NCBI RefSeq assembly: GCF_004358345.1
Contig: NZ_CP037952.1
Location: 5,277,457-5,341,456, forward strand
Source of the DNA: Parashewanella spongiae
GTDB taxonomy: Bacteria; Pseudomonadota; Gammaproteobacteria; Enterobacterales; Shewanellaceae
Length of the DNA: 64,000 nt
Direction of reading: 5' to 3'
Shown here: positions 29,254 to 39,523 of the stretch, one piece after another
Layout: every line of letters starts with the position of its first letter
Numbering within the stretch: position 1 is the stretch's first letter
Translations under genes and position numbers: made by a program
The notes under the pieces: model-generated
Database searches by the model: none
Told to the model about the DNA's origin: nothing
Seen by the model: only the letters and a program-made list of their open reading frames with translations

Positions 29254-29855
29254 GCTAGCATCTCCTCGATTTGCTTAACTGCATCAGCAGTTACCAGCAC
29301 AGTGTTGAACGCGATTAGACTTACTGGATCAATACCAGCAACGTCACGAACGTCAACTTTGTACAGGTTACGAGCTGCCAAGAATAAATTCTCATCAACT
29401 TCTGGAGTAACAATCAACACGTCAGTTAGGTTCATTGCAGTCAATTTGTTTTTCAGCTCTTTCGTTTTAGGAGCTTCAATACCAAATGATTCAACAACCA
29501 TTAGACGGTCTTGACGTACCAATTCAGACAGGATGCTCTTAAGCGCTCCGCGGTACATCTTCTTGTTAACTTTTTGGCTGTGATCTTGCTGCTTAGCAGC
29601 AAAAGTTACACCACCACTACGCCAGATTGGGCTTTTTACAGTACCAGCACGAGCTCGACCTGTACCTTTCTGACGCCAAGGTTTCTTTCCAGAACCTTTG
29701 ACTTCTGCGCGTGTTTTTTGCGCGCGAGTGCCTTGACGGGCGTTTGCCGCGTAAGCCACTACTACCTGATGAACCAGTGCTTCGTTAAAGTCCTGGCCAA
29801 AGGTAGTTTCGGAAACTTCAAGAGCGCTTTGCGCGTCTTTCAATACCAATTCCAT
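29250..29855 (-). CDS. rplD: 50S ribosomal protein L4
   Basis: 201 residues, with the tunnel loop [20 protein letters not shown] and [19 protein letters not shown]. In enterobacteria free L4 also causes attenuation of the S10 operon through the rpsJ leader. It lies 16 bases after rplC and overlaps rplW by 4 bases. Confidence 0.98.
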   Translation of the reverse strand: MELVLKDAQSALEVSETTFGQDFNEALVHQVVVAYAANARQGTRAQKTRAEVKGSGKKPWRQKGTGRARAGTVKSPIWRSGGVTFAAKQQDHSQKVNKKMYRGALKSILSELVRQDRLMVVESFGIEAPKTKELKNKLTAMNLTDVLIVTPEVDENLFLAARNLYKVDVRDVAGIDPVSLIAFNTVLVTADAVKQIEEMLA

Positions 29856-29871
29856 TACTATCTCCTTAGAC

Positions 29872-30510
29872 CTAAGCTTTAACTGCTGGCTTAATGATCA
29901 GGTTACCGTTAGTAGCGCCAGGAACAGCACCTTTAACCAACAGTAGGTTACGCTCTGCGTCTACACGAACTACTTCTAGATTCTGTGTAGTAACACGCTC
30001 AGCGCCCATATGGCCTGACATTTTCTTACCTTTGAATACACGACCCGGCGTTTGGTTCTGACCGATAGAACCATTCGAGCGGTGCGACAAAGAGTTACCG
30101 TGTGTCATATCTTGAGTACGGAAATTCCAACGCTTAACACCGCCTTGGAAGCCTTTACCCTTAGATTGACCGGTAACGTCAACTTTTGCTACATCAGCAA
30201 AGATATCAACATTTAGCTCAGCACCAACTTCAATGCCTACGCCTTCACCATCTGCTAAACGCATTTCCCACAAACCACGACCAGCTTCTACGCCAGCCTT
30301 AGCAAAGTGACCTGCATTTGGCTTGGTGATGCGGTTGGCTTTTTTGGTACCAGTAGTAAGTTGAAGTGCACTGTAACCGTCATTTTCAAGTGTTTTCACT
30401 TGAGCTACGCGGTTAGCTAGTATTTCAATTACTGATACGGGTATGGATACGCCATCTTCAGTGAAGATGCGAGTCATACCAACTTTACGACCAATAAGAC
30501 CGATAGCCAT
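29872..30510 (-). CDS. rplC: 50S ribosomal protein L3
   Basis: 212 residues, [20 protein letters not shown] with the central extension [20 protein letters not shown] that approaches the peptidyl transferase centre; the glutamine methylated by PrmB in enterobacteria lies in this segment. L3 is an assembly initiator of the 50S. It lies 27 bases after rpsJ. Confidence 0.98.
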   Translation of the reverse strand: MAIGLIGRKVGMTRIFTEDGVSIPVSVIEILANRVAQVKTLENDGYSALQLTTGTKKANRITKPNAGHFAKAGVEAGRGLWEMRLADGEGVGIEVGAELNVDIFADVAKVDVTGQSKGKGFQGGVKRWNFRTQDMTHGNSLSHRSNGSIGQNQTPGRVFKGKKMSGHMGAERVTTQNLEVVRVDAERNLLLVKGAVPGATNGNLIIKPAVKA

Positions 30511-30537
30511 CTCTCAAACCTCTTCTAAGGATCTCAA

Positions 30538-31018
<481 letters not shown>

Positions 31019-31024
31019 GGGGCG

Positions 31025-31052
31025 ATTATACTCGGCTTACACCAAAAATCAA
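31025..31052 (-). promoter_or_regulatory. S10 operon promoter
   Basis: On the minus strand TTGATT (31047-31052) and a consensus TATAAT (31025-31030) are spaced by 16 bases, followed by a GC-rich discriminator CGCCCC. A sigma-70 promoter in the right place for the S10 operon. Confidence 0.8.
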
Positions 31053-31199
31053 CCCGATTGAGCAAATTCTCTGCATTTTTTCGCAATAGATCCACTCAAT
31101 AAAAAAGAGCGCCTATTATACAGAAATAATGTATCAATACTACCTCTTAGAAGTTGTTTTTCTCGTCAATTCAATTTTAACTTCAACATTAATTAGTTA

Positions 31200-31493
31200 T
31201 ACCAATTACAGCCATTAACTTCCCACTCAGCAAGAGCTAAAGGGTTTCAGTACAAGGCGCAAGTTTGAGGTACTATTGGGATAATTCAAAAACTTGCAAC
31301 GCAGTAATGGAATCCTTTAGCCTTGCCCTTCGGGAGCTTGTATGTGTCCAAATTACTACGCAAAATTGTCTCAACGTAGCAATGTAATAACGACAGTTTT
31401 GTATGTCGGTAATAACTATGTCTTCATCAATTTCACTTGTACTTTGAAAACATACATAGCTCTGAGTTGGGTATTTAATTACTGTAATTGGTA
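31200..31493. repeat. MITE-4 copy 2 with TTA duplication
   Basis: 294 bp from TACCAATTACAGCCATTAA to TTAATTACTGTAATTGGTA, flanked by TTA (31197-31199 and 31494-31496). About 90 percent or more like copy 1 by eye, including the hairpin core near 31390-31407. It separates the S10 promoter region from the chemoreceptor gene. Confidence 0.9.
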
Positions 31494-31514
31494 TTATGTT
31501 CCAATCTCACGTTG

Positions 31515-33074
31515 TTATTTATCAAATTGAGCGACTAGATCTTGTTGACGCCGATTCTGCCGCGTAATGGCTTGCGACAGTGCCGCCGATGTGTTGGTAT
31601 TTCCAACGATAGTTTCTGTGTTTGTTTCAATCTGACTAATATGCCGCCGCACTTCATTCATAACCTGAGCGTGTTCCTCAACGGCTACCGCAGTTTGATG
31701 CCCCATATGCTGAACTTGCTCGAGTGAGCCACTCATTTTCATCAAGGTTTGTTTGAGGGTGTTTTCAGATTTAACGCTTTCTTCCGTTAAGCTATGACTA
31801 TATTGCATTTGTTCGACAGCTTCGGCTGTAGTGTCTTTTAATCCATTGATGATGCATTGAATTTCTTTTGCCGAGGTTTGTGACCGATTCGCTAACACCC
31901 TAACTTCATCAGCGACAACGGCAAATCCTCTGCCCGCTTCACCAGCCCGTGCAGCTTCGATGGCCGCGTTTAATGCAAGTAAGTTAGTTTGCTCGGCTAA
32001 GTTGTCGATAACATTCAGCACTTCTCCAATCTGTCCACATAATACATCTAAGTGGGCAATTGATGACTGTGAATGCTCTAGCAGTTCAGAAATTTTATTA
32101 CTTGACTGTTGCGACTGCGCTAATGCTTGTTGCGTCTGACTTACTTGAGTTAATGATTTTTCAATGCTCTCTGATGTTTCTACAGTATTTTCTGCAACTT
32201 CATTTACCGCCTCACTCATTTGATAGATTGAGGTGGCCACAGCAGCAAGGTTGTCCCTTTGCTCAGTCAAGTTCTCAAGGTTTTGCTGGTTTTGATCTTG
32301 CTGCTCCATGATAGAGTGTTGAAGTTTACCACCACTTTCTTTTATCCGCCCTACTACAGCAAGTGTCTCAGCTTTTCTCATTCTAAGACTTAATTCAATA
32401 TGAGACAGCTCATCAATGAAACCCGTATAAATAAATTGATTAACAGGATTGTTATGTACTTCTTCACTCAGCCCTAGTGTTTTCTCCCAACGCTGATGCA
32501 ACTGCACGATTGGCCAAATACCGATAACCAATGCGAAAATAGCGAGTACTAGCTGGTGAAGTATTGAAGTTACTATGCCCACAGCAGCAATAAGACCTAT
32601 CGATATAAACCAGCTTATAGTGAGTTTTTGAATAATCGATAAAGACAGCTTTGGCAGTAACATCTTGCCTTCATTCATTTTTTTATAACACTTTTCACTT
32701 CGTTCAACTAACGCTGGATCTGGTTTGGTGCGCACGGACTGATATTCATCGACATGCCCATTATGAGCAATTGGGCTAATATAAGCATTAACCCAATAAT
32801 AATCGCCATTTTTACAACGATTTTTAACCAGTCCCATCCAATTTTTCCCTTGTTGAATGGTTTGCCATAAATTTTCGAATGCCGCTTTGGGCATGTCTGG
32901 GTGACGGATCTTGTTGTGAGGTTGTCCAATAAGCTCACTTTCATCATAGCCACATACGTCTAAAAAATCATGATTTAAATAGGTGATTTTGCTGTTTAGA
33001 TCTGTGGTGGAGAGGATTTTATATTCTTCAGGATAGAGAATTTCTTTAGGAATATTTTTACCTGATTCAGTCAT
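31515..33074 (-). CDS. Methyl-accepting chemotaxis protein with PAS domain (Aer-like)
   Basis: 519 residues. The ATG at 33074 is chosen because AAAGG lies 8 bases before it; the frame could begin at a GTG 21 bases earlier. An N-terminal PAS domain (about 20-115: [21 protein letters not shown] and [18 protein letters not shown]) resembles the FAD-binding PAS of the redox/oxygen sensor Aer. Two membrane segments (about 151-190) follow, then a cytoplasmic coiled coil with the MCP hairpin tip ([21 protein letters not shown]). It would signal through CheA/CheW. The stop lies 22 bases from MITE-4 copy 2. Confidence 0.92.
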   Translation of the reverse strand: MTESGKNIPKEILYPEEYKILSTTDLNSKITYLNHDFLDVCGYDESELIGQPHNKIRHPDMPKAAFENLWQTIQQGKNWMGLVKNRCKNGDYYWVNAYISPIAHNGHVDEYQSVRTKPDPALVERSEKCYKKMNEGKMLLPKLSLSIIQKLTISWFISIGLIAAVGIVTSILHQLVLAIFALVIGIWPIVQLHQRWEKTLGLSEEVHNNPVNQFIYTGFIDELSHIELSLRMRKAETLAVVGRIKESGGKLQHSIMEQQDQNQQNLENLTEQRDNLAAVATSIYQMSEAVNEVAENTVETSESIEKSLTQVSQTQQALAQSQQSSNKISELLEHSQSSIAHLDVLCGQIGEVLNVIDNLAEQTNLLALNAAIEAARAGEAGRGFAVVADEVRVLANRSQTSAKEIQCIINGLKDTTAEAVEQMQYSHSLTEESVKSENTLKQTLMKMSGSLEQVQHMGHQTAVAVEEHAQVMNEVRRHISQIETNTETIVGNTNTSAALSQAITRQNRRQQDLVAQFDK

Positions 33075-33248
33075 GATATAACCTTTGAATAACACTGAGT
33101 GATCAAAAGTTATAATGCCAGTATTCAGAACAAAACACGGTCATTTATTATATAAATTAGGCAATAACGACCGCATCTTTGACTAAGGTCAAACATCACA
33201 GCCATGTCATTAATATGTGGCACTTGAACCAAGCGCAACCCTTTATTA

Positions 33249-33539
33249 TACCAATTACAGTAATTAATCTCTCACTCAGCAAAAGCTAAAGGGTTTCAGT
33301 GCAAGGCACATGCTCGAAGTACTGGGATAATTCAAGTGCTTGTAACACAGTAATGGAACCCTTTAGCCTTGCCCTTCGGGAGCTTTTATGTGCTCATATT
33401 ACTTCTCAAAATTGTCTTGACGTAGCAATGTAATAACGACAGCTTTGTATGTCGGTAACAACTATGCCTTCATTAGTTTCGATTGCACTTTGAGCACATA
33501 CATAGCTCTGAGTTGAGCACTTAATTATTGTAATTGGTA
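33249..33539. repeat. MITE-4 copy 3 with TTA duplication
   Basis: 291 bp with ends TACCAATTACAGTAATTAA and TTAATTATTGTAATTGGTA, flanked by TTA (33246-33248, 33540-33542). The hairpin core near 33436-33453 carries one change (AGC for AGT). It lies between the chemoreceptor promoter and the pilin-like genes. Confidence 0.9.
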
Positions 33540-33570
33540 TTAAATTACATTTGCACAAGTGAAATGCTGG

Positions 33571-34083
33571 TTAACAGCCTTTATCAATTACTACATGAGT
33601 TGCGGTGGCTGGTTTTGCTTCTGTACCTGCTTCGGTATACACCAAATAGCAATTTTCAGGTGCGCCGGGCGCAAACACTTTCACTTGTCCCGGTTGCGTT
33701 TCTGTCGCTGAGATAATGTCCATATCCCAATCTGCGACTGCAGAGTGAATGGTATCTTTGGCGTCAAAAGTGACATCAAGACCATTTTCTAGCGCTGAGC
33801 GTGTTGCCCTCATAGAACCATTTAACATATTTATTGAAATATCGTTCACTGAAATATCTGCAACACCTACTGCTGCACCATTTTTAAGTGCTTGTTCATG
33901 CACAAGCTTATTGGCCTGTTCAATCGCCACTGATAAAGATTGAATCGATGACTTATGATTATTGTTGATTAGTGTTTTTGTCTCAGGCACTCGGCTTACA
34001 ATAAAAATAAGCAGAATAACTGCAATAATTACGATGATATAAGTAAGTAACTTAGACTGCGCCATACCTTGTTGATTATTCAT
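33571..34083 (-). CDS. Pilin-like protein lacking Glu5 (paralogue 1)
   Basis: 170 residues starting MNNQQG-MAQSKLL then one hydrophobic helix (to about residue 29), as in type IV pilins. After the expected Gly cleavage point, residue 5 is Lys rather than the usual Glu. The C-terminal part has a disulfide-type loop CYLVYTEAG-...-VVIDKGC like that of MSHA-type pilins. It might be an assembly or minor pilin, or a membrane-anchored protein that no longer polymerises. The paralogue lies 212 bases upstream in the same orientation. Confidence 0.7.
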   Translation of the reverse strand: MNNQQGMAQSKLLTYIIVIIAVILLIFIVSRVPETKTLINNNHKSSIQSLSVAIEQANKLVHEQALKNGAAVGVADISVNDISINMLNGSMRATRSALENGLDVTFDAKDTIHSAVADWDMDIISATETQPGQVKVFAPGAPENCYLVYTEAGTEAKPATATHVVIDKGC

Positions 34084-34295
34084 AACATTCTCTCATTATT
34101 GATTAATGTACAACAGACATCTTGTTTTGCTGTTTTCAGGCTAACGATACGATCCTGATATTTGCCATCAAAGTTATGCCCTACTCGTAACACCCAGTAA
34201 TGACTCCTTTACCTCAATCGCCTTCTGTGGCTGATAATAATTTAGCGAGCTGAGTGTACCACTGCTGTTTAAAAAAAACACAAACCGTTTTTTAT

Positions 34296-34802
34296 TCAAC
34301 AGCCATGATCAATCACGAGATACTTTACTCCTTGTTTTTTATCTGCAACCCCCGCTTCGCTGTAAATTAAGTGGCAATTATCTGGTGCTTGAAATTGTTG
34401 AATTTTAACTTTAACGGGGTGAGAGATATGATGGGGCACATCCAAAACCTGCCAATTTTGAAAGGTTGAATGATGTGTTCTAGAGACAATATAAGCTAAA
34501 TCCAATCCATTACTCAACGCGGTTCGATTGGCTCTAAGTTGACCATTCATCATGGTAATTGGGATCCCTTCGATACTACGCTCTTGGATACCGCTGGCCA
34601 ATGCATTTTGCTGGGGAAGTACTCGGTCGTTCACATGCTTTATCGCAACCAACACCCCTTGTAGGGCATCCTTCCTTTCTTGGGATTGTAAATTTTGGAT
34701 ACTGTTTTTTTTAATAGTAACGAGCAGCATCACCACAACAATGGTTGCAATAAAGATACTCAAAACCATGTTTGAGGTCGTCATTCCTTGGTGCTTGTGC
34801 AT
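34296..34802 (-). CDS. Pilin-like protein lacking Glu5 (paralogue 2)
   Basis: 168 residues, MHKHQG-MTTSNMVLSIFIATIVVVMLLVTI: a Gly cleavage site, Met at +1 and Asn at +5 instead of Glu. The body aligns with the neighbour through IPITMMNGQLRANRTALSNGLD versus ISINMLNGSMRATRSALENG, and both end in a Cys loop (CHLIYSEAG...YLVIDHGC). The pair is a tandem duplication that has diverged considerably. The other MSHA biogenesis genes are not nearby. Confidence 0.7.
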   Translation of the reverse strand: MHKHQGMTTSNMVLSIFIATIVVVMLLVTIKKNSIQNLQSQERKDALQGVLVAIKHVNDRVLPQQNALASGIQERSIEGIPITMMNGQLRANRTALSNGLDLAYIVSRTHHSTFQNWQVLDVPHHISHPVKVKIQQFQAPDNCHLIYSEAGVADKKQGVKYLVIDHGC

Positions 34803-34889
34803 GAATTATCTCAATTAAAAGCGAAATAGATACAACAAGTGTAGGAAAATTTTAATTTTTTGCTGAAAGGACTCTGATGTCATCGCACT

Positions 34890-34915
34890 AAAAGCCCGCA
34901 ACACAATACACGGGC
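34890..34915 (-). terminator. Terminator of adenosine deaminase gene
   Basis: On the minus strand GCCCG-12-CGGGC is followed by TTTT. It is 12 bases after the add stop codon. Confidence 0.65.
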
Positions 34916-34927
34916 CACTTTTAATGC

Positions 34928-35926
34928 TTATACCAATTTGCTGGCATACAGGGCTTTTCGTTCTGAATCAGATAAAAATGCCATTTCAACACCATTACGC
35001 TGTAACTGCGCACATTCAGAAGTTGATAAACCAATTTCAGAGCGGGAGACTTGATATTCATGAGCAATGGTAATGTTACTCACACCTGGATCATCCGTAT
35101 TCAATCCAATTAATACACCAGCATCGAGAAACAGTTTAATTGGATGTGCTTGATAAGACTCAACGGTAGAAGTATGAAGATTGCTGGTCGGGCAAGATTC
35201 TATACCAATTTTATGCTTCGCAAGGTATTCCATCAATTGTGGATCATGAATCGCTTTAACACCATGACCAATTCGGGTCGCCCCTAACTCATTGATGGCT
35301 TGCCACATACTCTTGGCATTATCAGCTTCACCGGCATGAACCGTAACATTGAGTCCCGCATCACGAGCTTGTGTAAAATGATCATTAAACAAAGCACCAG
35401 GAAAACCCAGTTCATCGCCTGCCAAGTCTAAGCCAACCAACTTATCTTTATGGGTTAACAAGCCATCTAATTCTTGCTGACAAGCAGTTTGACCGAATGA
35501 CCGTGACAAAATACCAATGAGATTAACCTTAACTTGGTAATCTTTAAGACCAGCGTTAACGCCATCAATCACAGCTTCAACTACGCCAGCAATTGGCAAG
35601 TTATGTGTCATTGCCATGTAATATGGGCTAAAGCGCAGCTCCGCATAATCTAGCCCTGAAAGCGCAGCATCGGCCACATTTTCATAAGCGACGCGCTTAA
35701 CTGCGTCTAAATCAGCAAGTACCTTTACCATCCAATCGAGCTTAGTTAAAAAGCCCACTAAGTCACTTTCTTTTCCTTGGATTTGAACAAAAGGTGCTAA
35801 TGCTTCCACTGAGTCTGCAGGTAATGCAATACCATGTTGATGCCCCAGCTCCCAAATACTGTTCACTCGAACATTACCATCAAGGTGTCTGTGCAAATCA
35901 ACCAGCGGAATATTTTTATCAATCAT
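34928..35926 (-). CDS. add: Adenosine deaminase
   Basis: 332 residues, close to the 333 of Escherichia coli Add. Zinc ligands His12 and His14 are in [13 protein letters not shown] carries the third His and the catalytic Glu, and NTDDPGVS holds the final Asp pair. The enzyme converts adenosine and deoxyadenosine to inosine and deoxyinosine in purine salvage, in the cytosol. It is a single-gene unit with its own terminator and is divergent from the DUF885 lipoprotein gene. Confidence 0.96.
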   Translation of the reverse strand: MIDKNIPLVDLHRHLDGNVRVNSIWELGHQHGIALPADSVEALAPFVQIQGKESDLVGFLTKLDWMVKVLADLDAVKRVAYENVADAALSGLDYAELRFSPYYMAMTHNLPIAGVVEAVIDGVNAGLKDYQVKVNLIGILSRSFGQTACQQELDGLLTHKDKLVGLDLAGDELGFPGALFNDHFTQARDAGLNVTVHAGEADNAKSMWQAINELGATRIGHGVKAIHDPQLMEYLAKHKIGIESCPTSNLHTSTVESYQAHPIKLFLDAGVLIGLNTDDPGVSNITIAHEYQVSRSEIGLSTSECAQLQRNGVEMAFLSDSERKALYASKLV

Positions 35927-36112
35927 TAACGTTTTACCCCCAAAAAACCTTTGAGTATCAATTACGACAAAACTCGATTAATGCCCAAAGGGTAGCCAAG
36001 AATTCTAGCATGGCTGTTTTTTTTGTTACCCTTTTTTAGGAGATTTATGTGAGATGGTTAGAACTAACTGGCATAATTGATAAAATATTTAATACAAAAG
36101 CACAGGGATTTC

Positions 36113-37906
36113 ATGAAAAAAGTCATTACACTGACACTGTTAACCGCCGCCATCAGCGGTTGCAGTGTGAACATTCATGCGCCACACCGTGTTTCAACGG
36201 AAGATGAACAAACTCCAATAACAAAAGCTCATTCAACTTCGCCACTACAAACCTATATTGATCAAGACTGGGCAATTAAACTGGCAGCCAGTGTTCAATT
36301 AGCATCCAGCATGGGCGATAACACTCAAGCTGGCAAACTTGACGATTTGTCACCTGAACATCTCGCCAGCATCCATCAACAACAACTTAATTTATTAAAC
36401 AAGCTCAAATCAATGAGCACGTCCTCGCTCTCTGAGGACGACAAGATCAATAAACAGATTTTGCAGTATCAATTGCAGAATAGTATCGACATGTATCGTT
36501 TTCATGATCATTATTTACCGATCACAGCCGAAAGTGGTTTCCATGCTTACATAGCTTCAATCAGTAAAGGACAATTTAAGACAGAGTCAGATTATCGCCA
36601 GTATTTAAATCAACTCGCCCAATTGCCGCGTTATTTTGAGCAACAAATCCATTGGCTAACAAAAGGTTTAGAAGCTGGTAATACGCCGCCGAAAGTAACT
36701 TTAACAGGCTTTGAAGACAGCATTAGTGCTTTTATTGTGCCAGTAGAAGACAACGGATATTTTTCACCTTTTACTCGTATGCCAGCACACTTTTCTGCCA
36801 GCCTTAAAAGCGAATTAACCGCACAAGGGCAGCAAGTGATTAAAAATGCCGTGTTGCCGAGTTACCAGAAGTTTTATGACTTCATGACCGAGCAATATAT
36901 CCCCAACGCGAGAGTTAATATTGCCGCTTCAAGTCTACCAAACGGCCATTCTTTTTATGAAAACCGAGTGCGTTATTATACGACATTGCCAATGTCGTCA
37001 GATGAGGTACACCAACTTGGATTAAAAGAAGTGGCTCGCATTCGCAATGAAATGCAGCAAGTTATCAAAGACGTTGGCTTTAAAGGCAGTTTTGCCGAGT
37101 TTTTGCACTTTTTAAGAACCGATCCGCGCTTTTACCCTAAAACCGCTGAAGAATTATTAAAAGAAGCCAGTTTTATTGCTAAAAAAGCAGATGCGATGCT
37201 GCCTAAATACTTTAGGAAACTGCCCCGCACTCCTTATGGTATCGAGCCCGTACCGGTAGAAATCGCACCTAAATACACCACAGGTCGCTACTCGGGCTCT
37301 AACCGTGACGATCAAGCAGGCTTTTATTGGGTAAACACTTATGCATTAGATAAACGTCCATTATACGAATTGCCAGCCTTAACACTTCATGAAGCGGTGC
37401 CCGGTCACCATTTGCAGATATCATTGAATAAAGAGTTAACCACGCTACCGAACTTTCGTCGTTACAGTTATATCTCTGCCTTCGGCGAAGGTTGGGGGCT
37501 GTATTCAGAGTACCTAGGTTTAGAAGCGGGTTTGTATCAAGATCCCTATGACAATTTTGGACGTCTGACTTATGAAATGTGGCGCGCCGCCCGTTTAGTG
37601 GTGGATACAGGTATGCACGCAAAAGGTTGGACACGGCAGCAAGCCATCGATTTCATGGCCAGTAATACTGCATTATCATTACACAATGTCACGACAGAAA
37701 TTGATCGTTATATTTCTTGGCCGGGGCAAGCCTTATCATATAAAATTGGTGAGCTAACCATTAAACGTTTACGTAAAAAAGCGGAAAACGAGCTAGCTGA
37801 AAAGTTTGATATTCGTGCGTTTCATGATGCGGTGTTGGCAAATGGTTCGGTACCTATGTCAGTATTAGAACAAGAAATAAACCACTTTATTCAACAACAA
37901 AAATAA
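36113..37906 (+). CDS. DUF885 family lipoprotein (putative metallo-hydrolase)
   Basis: 597 residues from MKKVITLTLLTAAISGC, a lipoprotein signal with the lipobox Cys at 17; AGGGA precedes this ATG, so the longer frame from 36077 is not used. The DUF885 body contains LTLHEAVPGHHLQ (His426-Glu427), the zinc-binding type motif of this family, plus FGEGWGLYSEYLG. Related proteins are predicted to be peptidases with a gluzincin-like fold. Residues after the lipobox (SVN) do not include Asp at +2, so outer membrane sorting is likely. It is not in an operon with the next gene. Confidence 0.9.
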   Translation: MKKVITLTLLTAAISGCSVNIHAPHRVSTEDEQTPITKAHSTSPLQTYIDQDWAIKLAASVQLASSMGDNTQAGKLDDLSPEHLASIHQQQLNLLNKLKSMSTSSLSEDDKINKQILQYQLQNSIDMYRFHDHYLPITAESGFHAYIASISKGQFKTESDYRQYLNQLAQLPRYFEQQIHWLTKGLEAGNTPPKVTLTGFEDSISAFIVPVEDNGYFSPFTRMPAHFSASLKSELTAQGQQVIKNAVLPSYQKFYDFMTEQYIPNARVNIAASSLPNGHSFYENRVRYYTTLPMSSDEVHQLGLKEVARIRNEMQQVIKDVGFKGSFAEFLHFLRTDPRFYPKTAEELLKEASFIAKKADAMLPKYFRKLPRTPYGIEPVPVEIAPKYTTGRYSGSNRDDQAGFYWVNTYALDKRPLYELPALTLHEAVPGHHLQISLNKELTTLPNFRRYSYISAFGEGWGLYSEYLGLEAGLYQDPYDNFGRLTYEMWRAARLVVDTGMHAKGWTRQQAIDFMASNTALSLHNVTTEIDRYISWPGQALSYKIGELTIKRLRKKAENELAEKFDIRAFHDAVLANGSVPMSVLEQEINHFIQQQK

Positions 37907-37980
37907 ACAAAGCCGCCGTGAGTGATCAGTCATTCGCGGCATTGTAAAATAGATGCCATTAAAATGACTACCTGTAACGT

Positions 37981-38964
37981 ATGGAACAACAAGATCGAGT
38001 TATGTATTCTTCTGAGCATGCACTAAACACCATTGAGCAACTGACGTTTTGGCGTAGCGTTGAACACAGTCAATTACAAGTTTCTAGTGATGTGACTTTA
38101 GCTTATTGCCGTGTCTTGCACCCTTATAGTGACAAAGCGATAGTGATCAGTAATGGCCGCATTGAAAGCTACGAAAAATATCAAGAGCTGATTTTTGACT
38201 TGTATCAGCAAGGCTATTCGGTATACGCACTCGATCATCGTGGTCAAGGCAAATCAACCCGTTTAGTTGACAACCCTCAATTGGGGCATGTGGACAAGTT
38301 TCAAGATTACGTCACAGATTTCAGTTCATTTATCAGCCAAGTTGTTCAAGCGGATAACCATCAGCAATTATTTTTACTCGGCCACTCTATGGGCTGTACA
38401 GTAGCTACTTTGTATCTTGAGCACTATCCAAACGTATTCGATGCCGCTATTTTCTCAGCTCCTATGTATGGGATTTGCCTGCCTTTACCTCGATTTTTTA
38501 TTTTATGGCTTGCTAAACGACTCGACTTTACCAACCAAGGTAAACCCTTTTACGTGATTGGAGGCCGTAACTATTACCCCAAGCCATTTGAAAATAACTC
38601 GCTTACCCAAAGCCAACCCCGTTATCAATGGTTTAGAAACCTGTATCAACAATTTCCACAGTTGCAACTTGGCTCCCCCACTCATCGATGGCTTGTTGAA
38701 GCGTTAATCGCCGCTAAACAGTGCCAGTCAATACTGGCAAGTACAACTACCCCAGTGTTAATATTACAAGCAAAAGCCGATACCATAGTCGATAATCGCG
38801 CTCAAGATAAATGCTTTGCCGCCATGCAGCAAAATAGCAACCAACACCAAAAAGTTGTATTTTCTGACGCTCGCCATGAGTTGTTTGTCGAAAACGATAC
38901 CATTCGCAATCAAGTGCTCGACAGCACCTTCGATTTTATCAATCGTCACAGCCATCAGGATTAA
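37981..38964 (+). CDS. pldB: Alpha/beta hydrolase, lysophospholipase L2-like
   Basis: 327 residues. The nucleophile elbow GHSMG places Ser136. The lid and motifs [11 protein letters not shown] and [11 protein letters not shown] resemble PldB and related monoacylglycerol or lysophospholipid hydrolases, with a late DARHEL supplying the His. It acts on lysophospholipids in the family; the substrate here is inferred. The stop is 5 bases before trmL, so the two genes are cotranscribed. Confidence 0.8.
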   Translation: MEQQDRVMYSSEHALNTIEQLTFWRSVEHSQLQVSSDVTLAYCRVLHPYSDKAIVISNGRIESYEKYQELIFDLYQQGYSVYALDHRGQGKSTRLVDNPQLGHVDKFQDYVTDFSSFISQVVQADNHQQLFLLGHSMGCTVATLYLEHYPNVFDAAIFSAPMYGICLPLPRFFILWLAKRLDFTNQGKPFYVIGGRNYYPKPFENNSLTQSQPRYQWFRNLYQQFPQLQLGSPTHRWLVEALIAAKQCQSILASTTTPVLILQAKADTIVDNRAQDKCFAAMQQNSNQHQKVVFSDARHELFVENDTIRNQVLDSTFDFINRHSHQD

Positions 38965-38969
38965 GTAGT

Positions 38970-39434
38970 ATGTTTCACATTGCGCTTTATGAACCAGAAA
39001 TCGCTCCAAATACCGGAAATATTATTCGACTTTGTGCTAATAACGGTTGCCATTTACATTTAATTGAACCACTAGGTTTTGATTTCGAAGAAAAAAAACT
39101 TCGCCGTGCTGGGCTTGATTATAAAGATCTGACCAACGTCACTCGCCACACTGATTTTGATACATTTATGAAGGCCGTTGAGGGTAAACGCATTATGGCG
39201 TGTACCACCAAAGGCAGTCGACCTCATTCTGACTTAACCTTTGCCAAAGATGACGTTTTATTATTTGGGCCTGAAACTCGCGGCTTACCCATTAAAATTA
39301 TTGAGTCGCTGCCACTAGAGCAGCGCTTACGCATACCTATGGTGCCAAATAGTCGCAGCCTCAACTTGTCAAACTCTGTGGCGGTAATTGCCTATGAAGC
39401 ATGGCGTCAACTCAGTTATGAAGGGGCGATTTAA
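38970..39434 (+). CDS. trmL: tRNA (cytidine/uridine-2'-O)-methyltransferase TrmL
   Basis: 154 residues, [20 protein letters not shown], with SPOUT-fold motifs [11 protein letters not shown] and the knotted C-terminus [19 protein letters not shown]. TrmL methylates the wobble ribose (position 34) of tRNA-Leu isoacceptors. Length and motifs match the Escherichia coli enzyme closely. Confidence 0.95.
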   Translation: MFHIALYEPEIAPNTGNIIRLCANNGCHLHLIEPLGFDFEEKKLRRAGLDYKDLTNVTRHTDFDTFMKAVEGKRIMACTTKGSRPHSDLTFAKDDVLLFGPETRGLPIKIIESLPLEQRLRIPMVPNSRSLNLSNSVAVIAYEAWRQLSYEGAI

Positions 39435-39523
39435 TGACTGAATACGTTTGCATAACCTAAATGCTCATTTAGCCTACTGATTAAATCTTGTAGGCTTAAT
39501 CAAAAAATAAGCAATCATAAATT

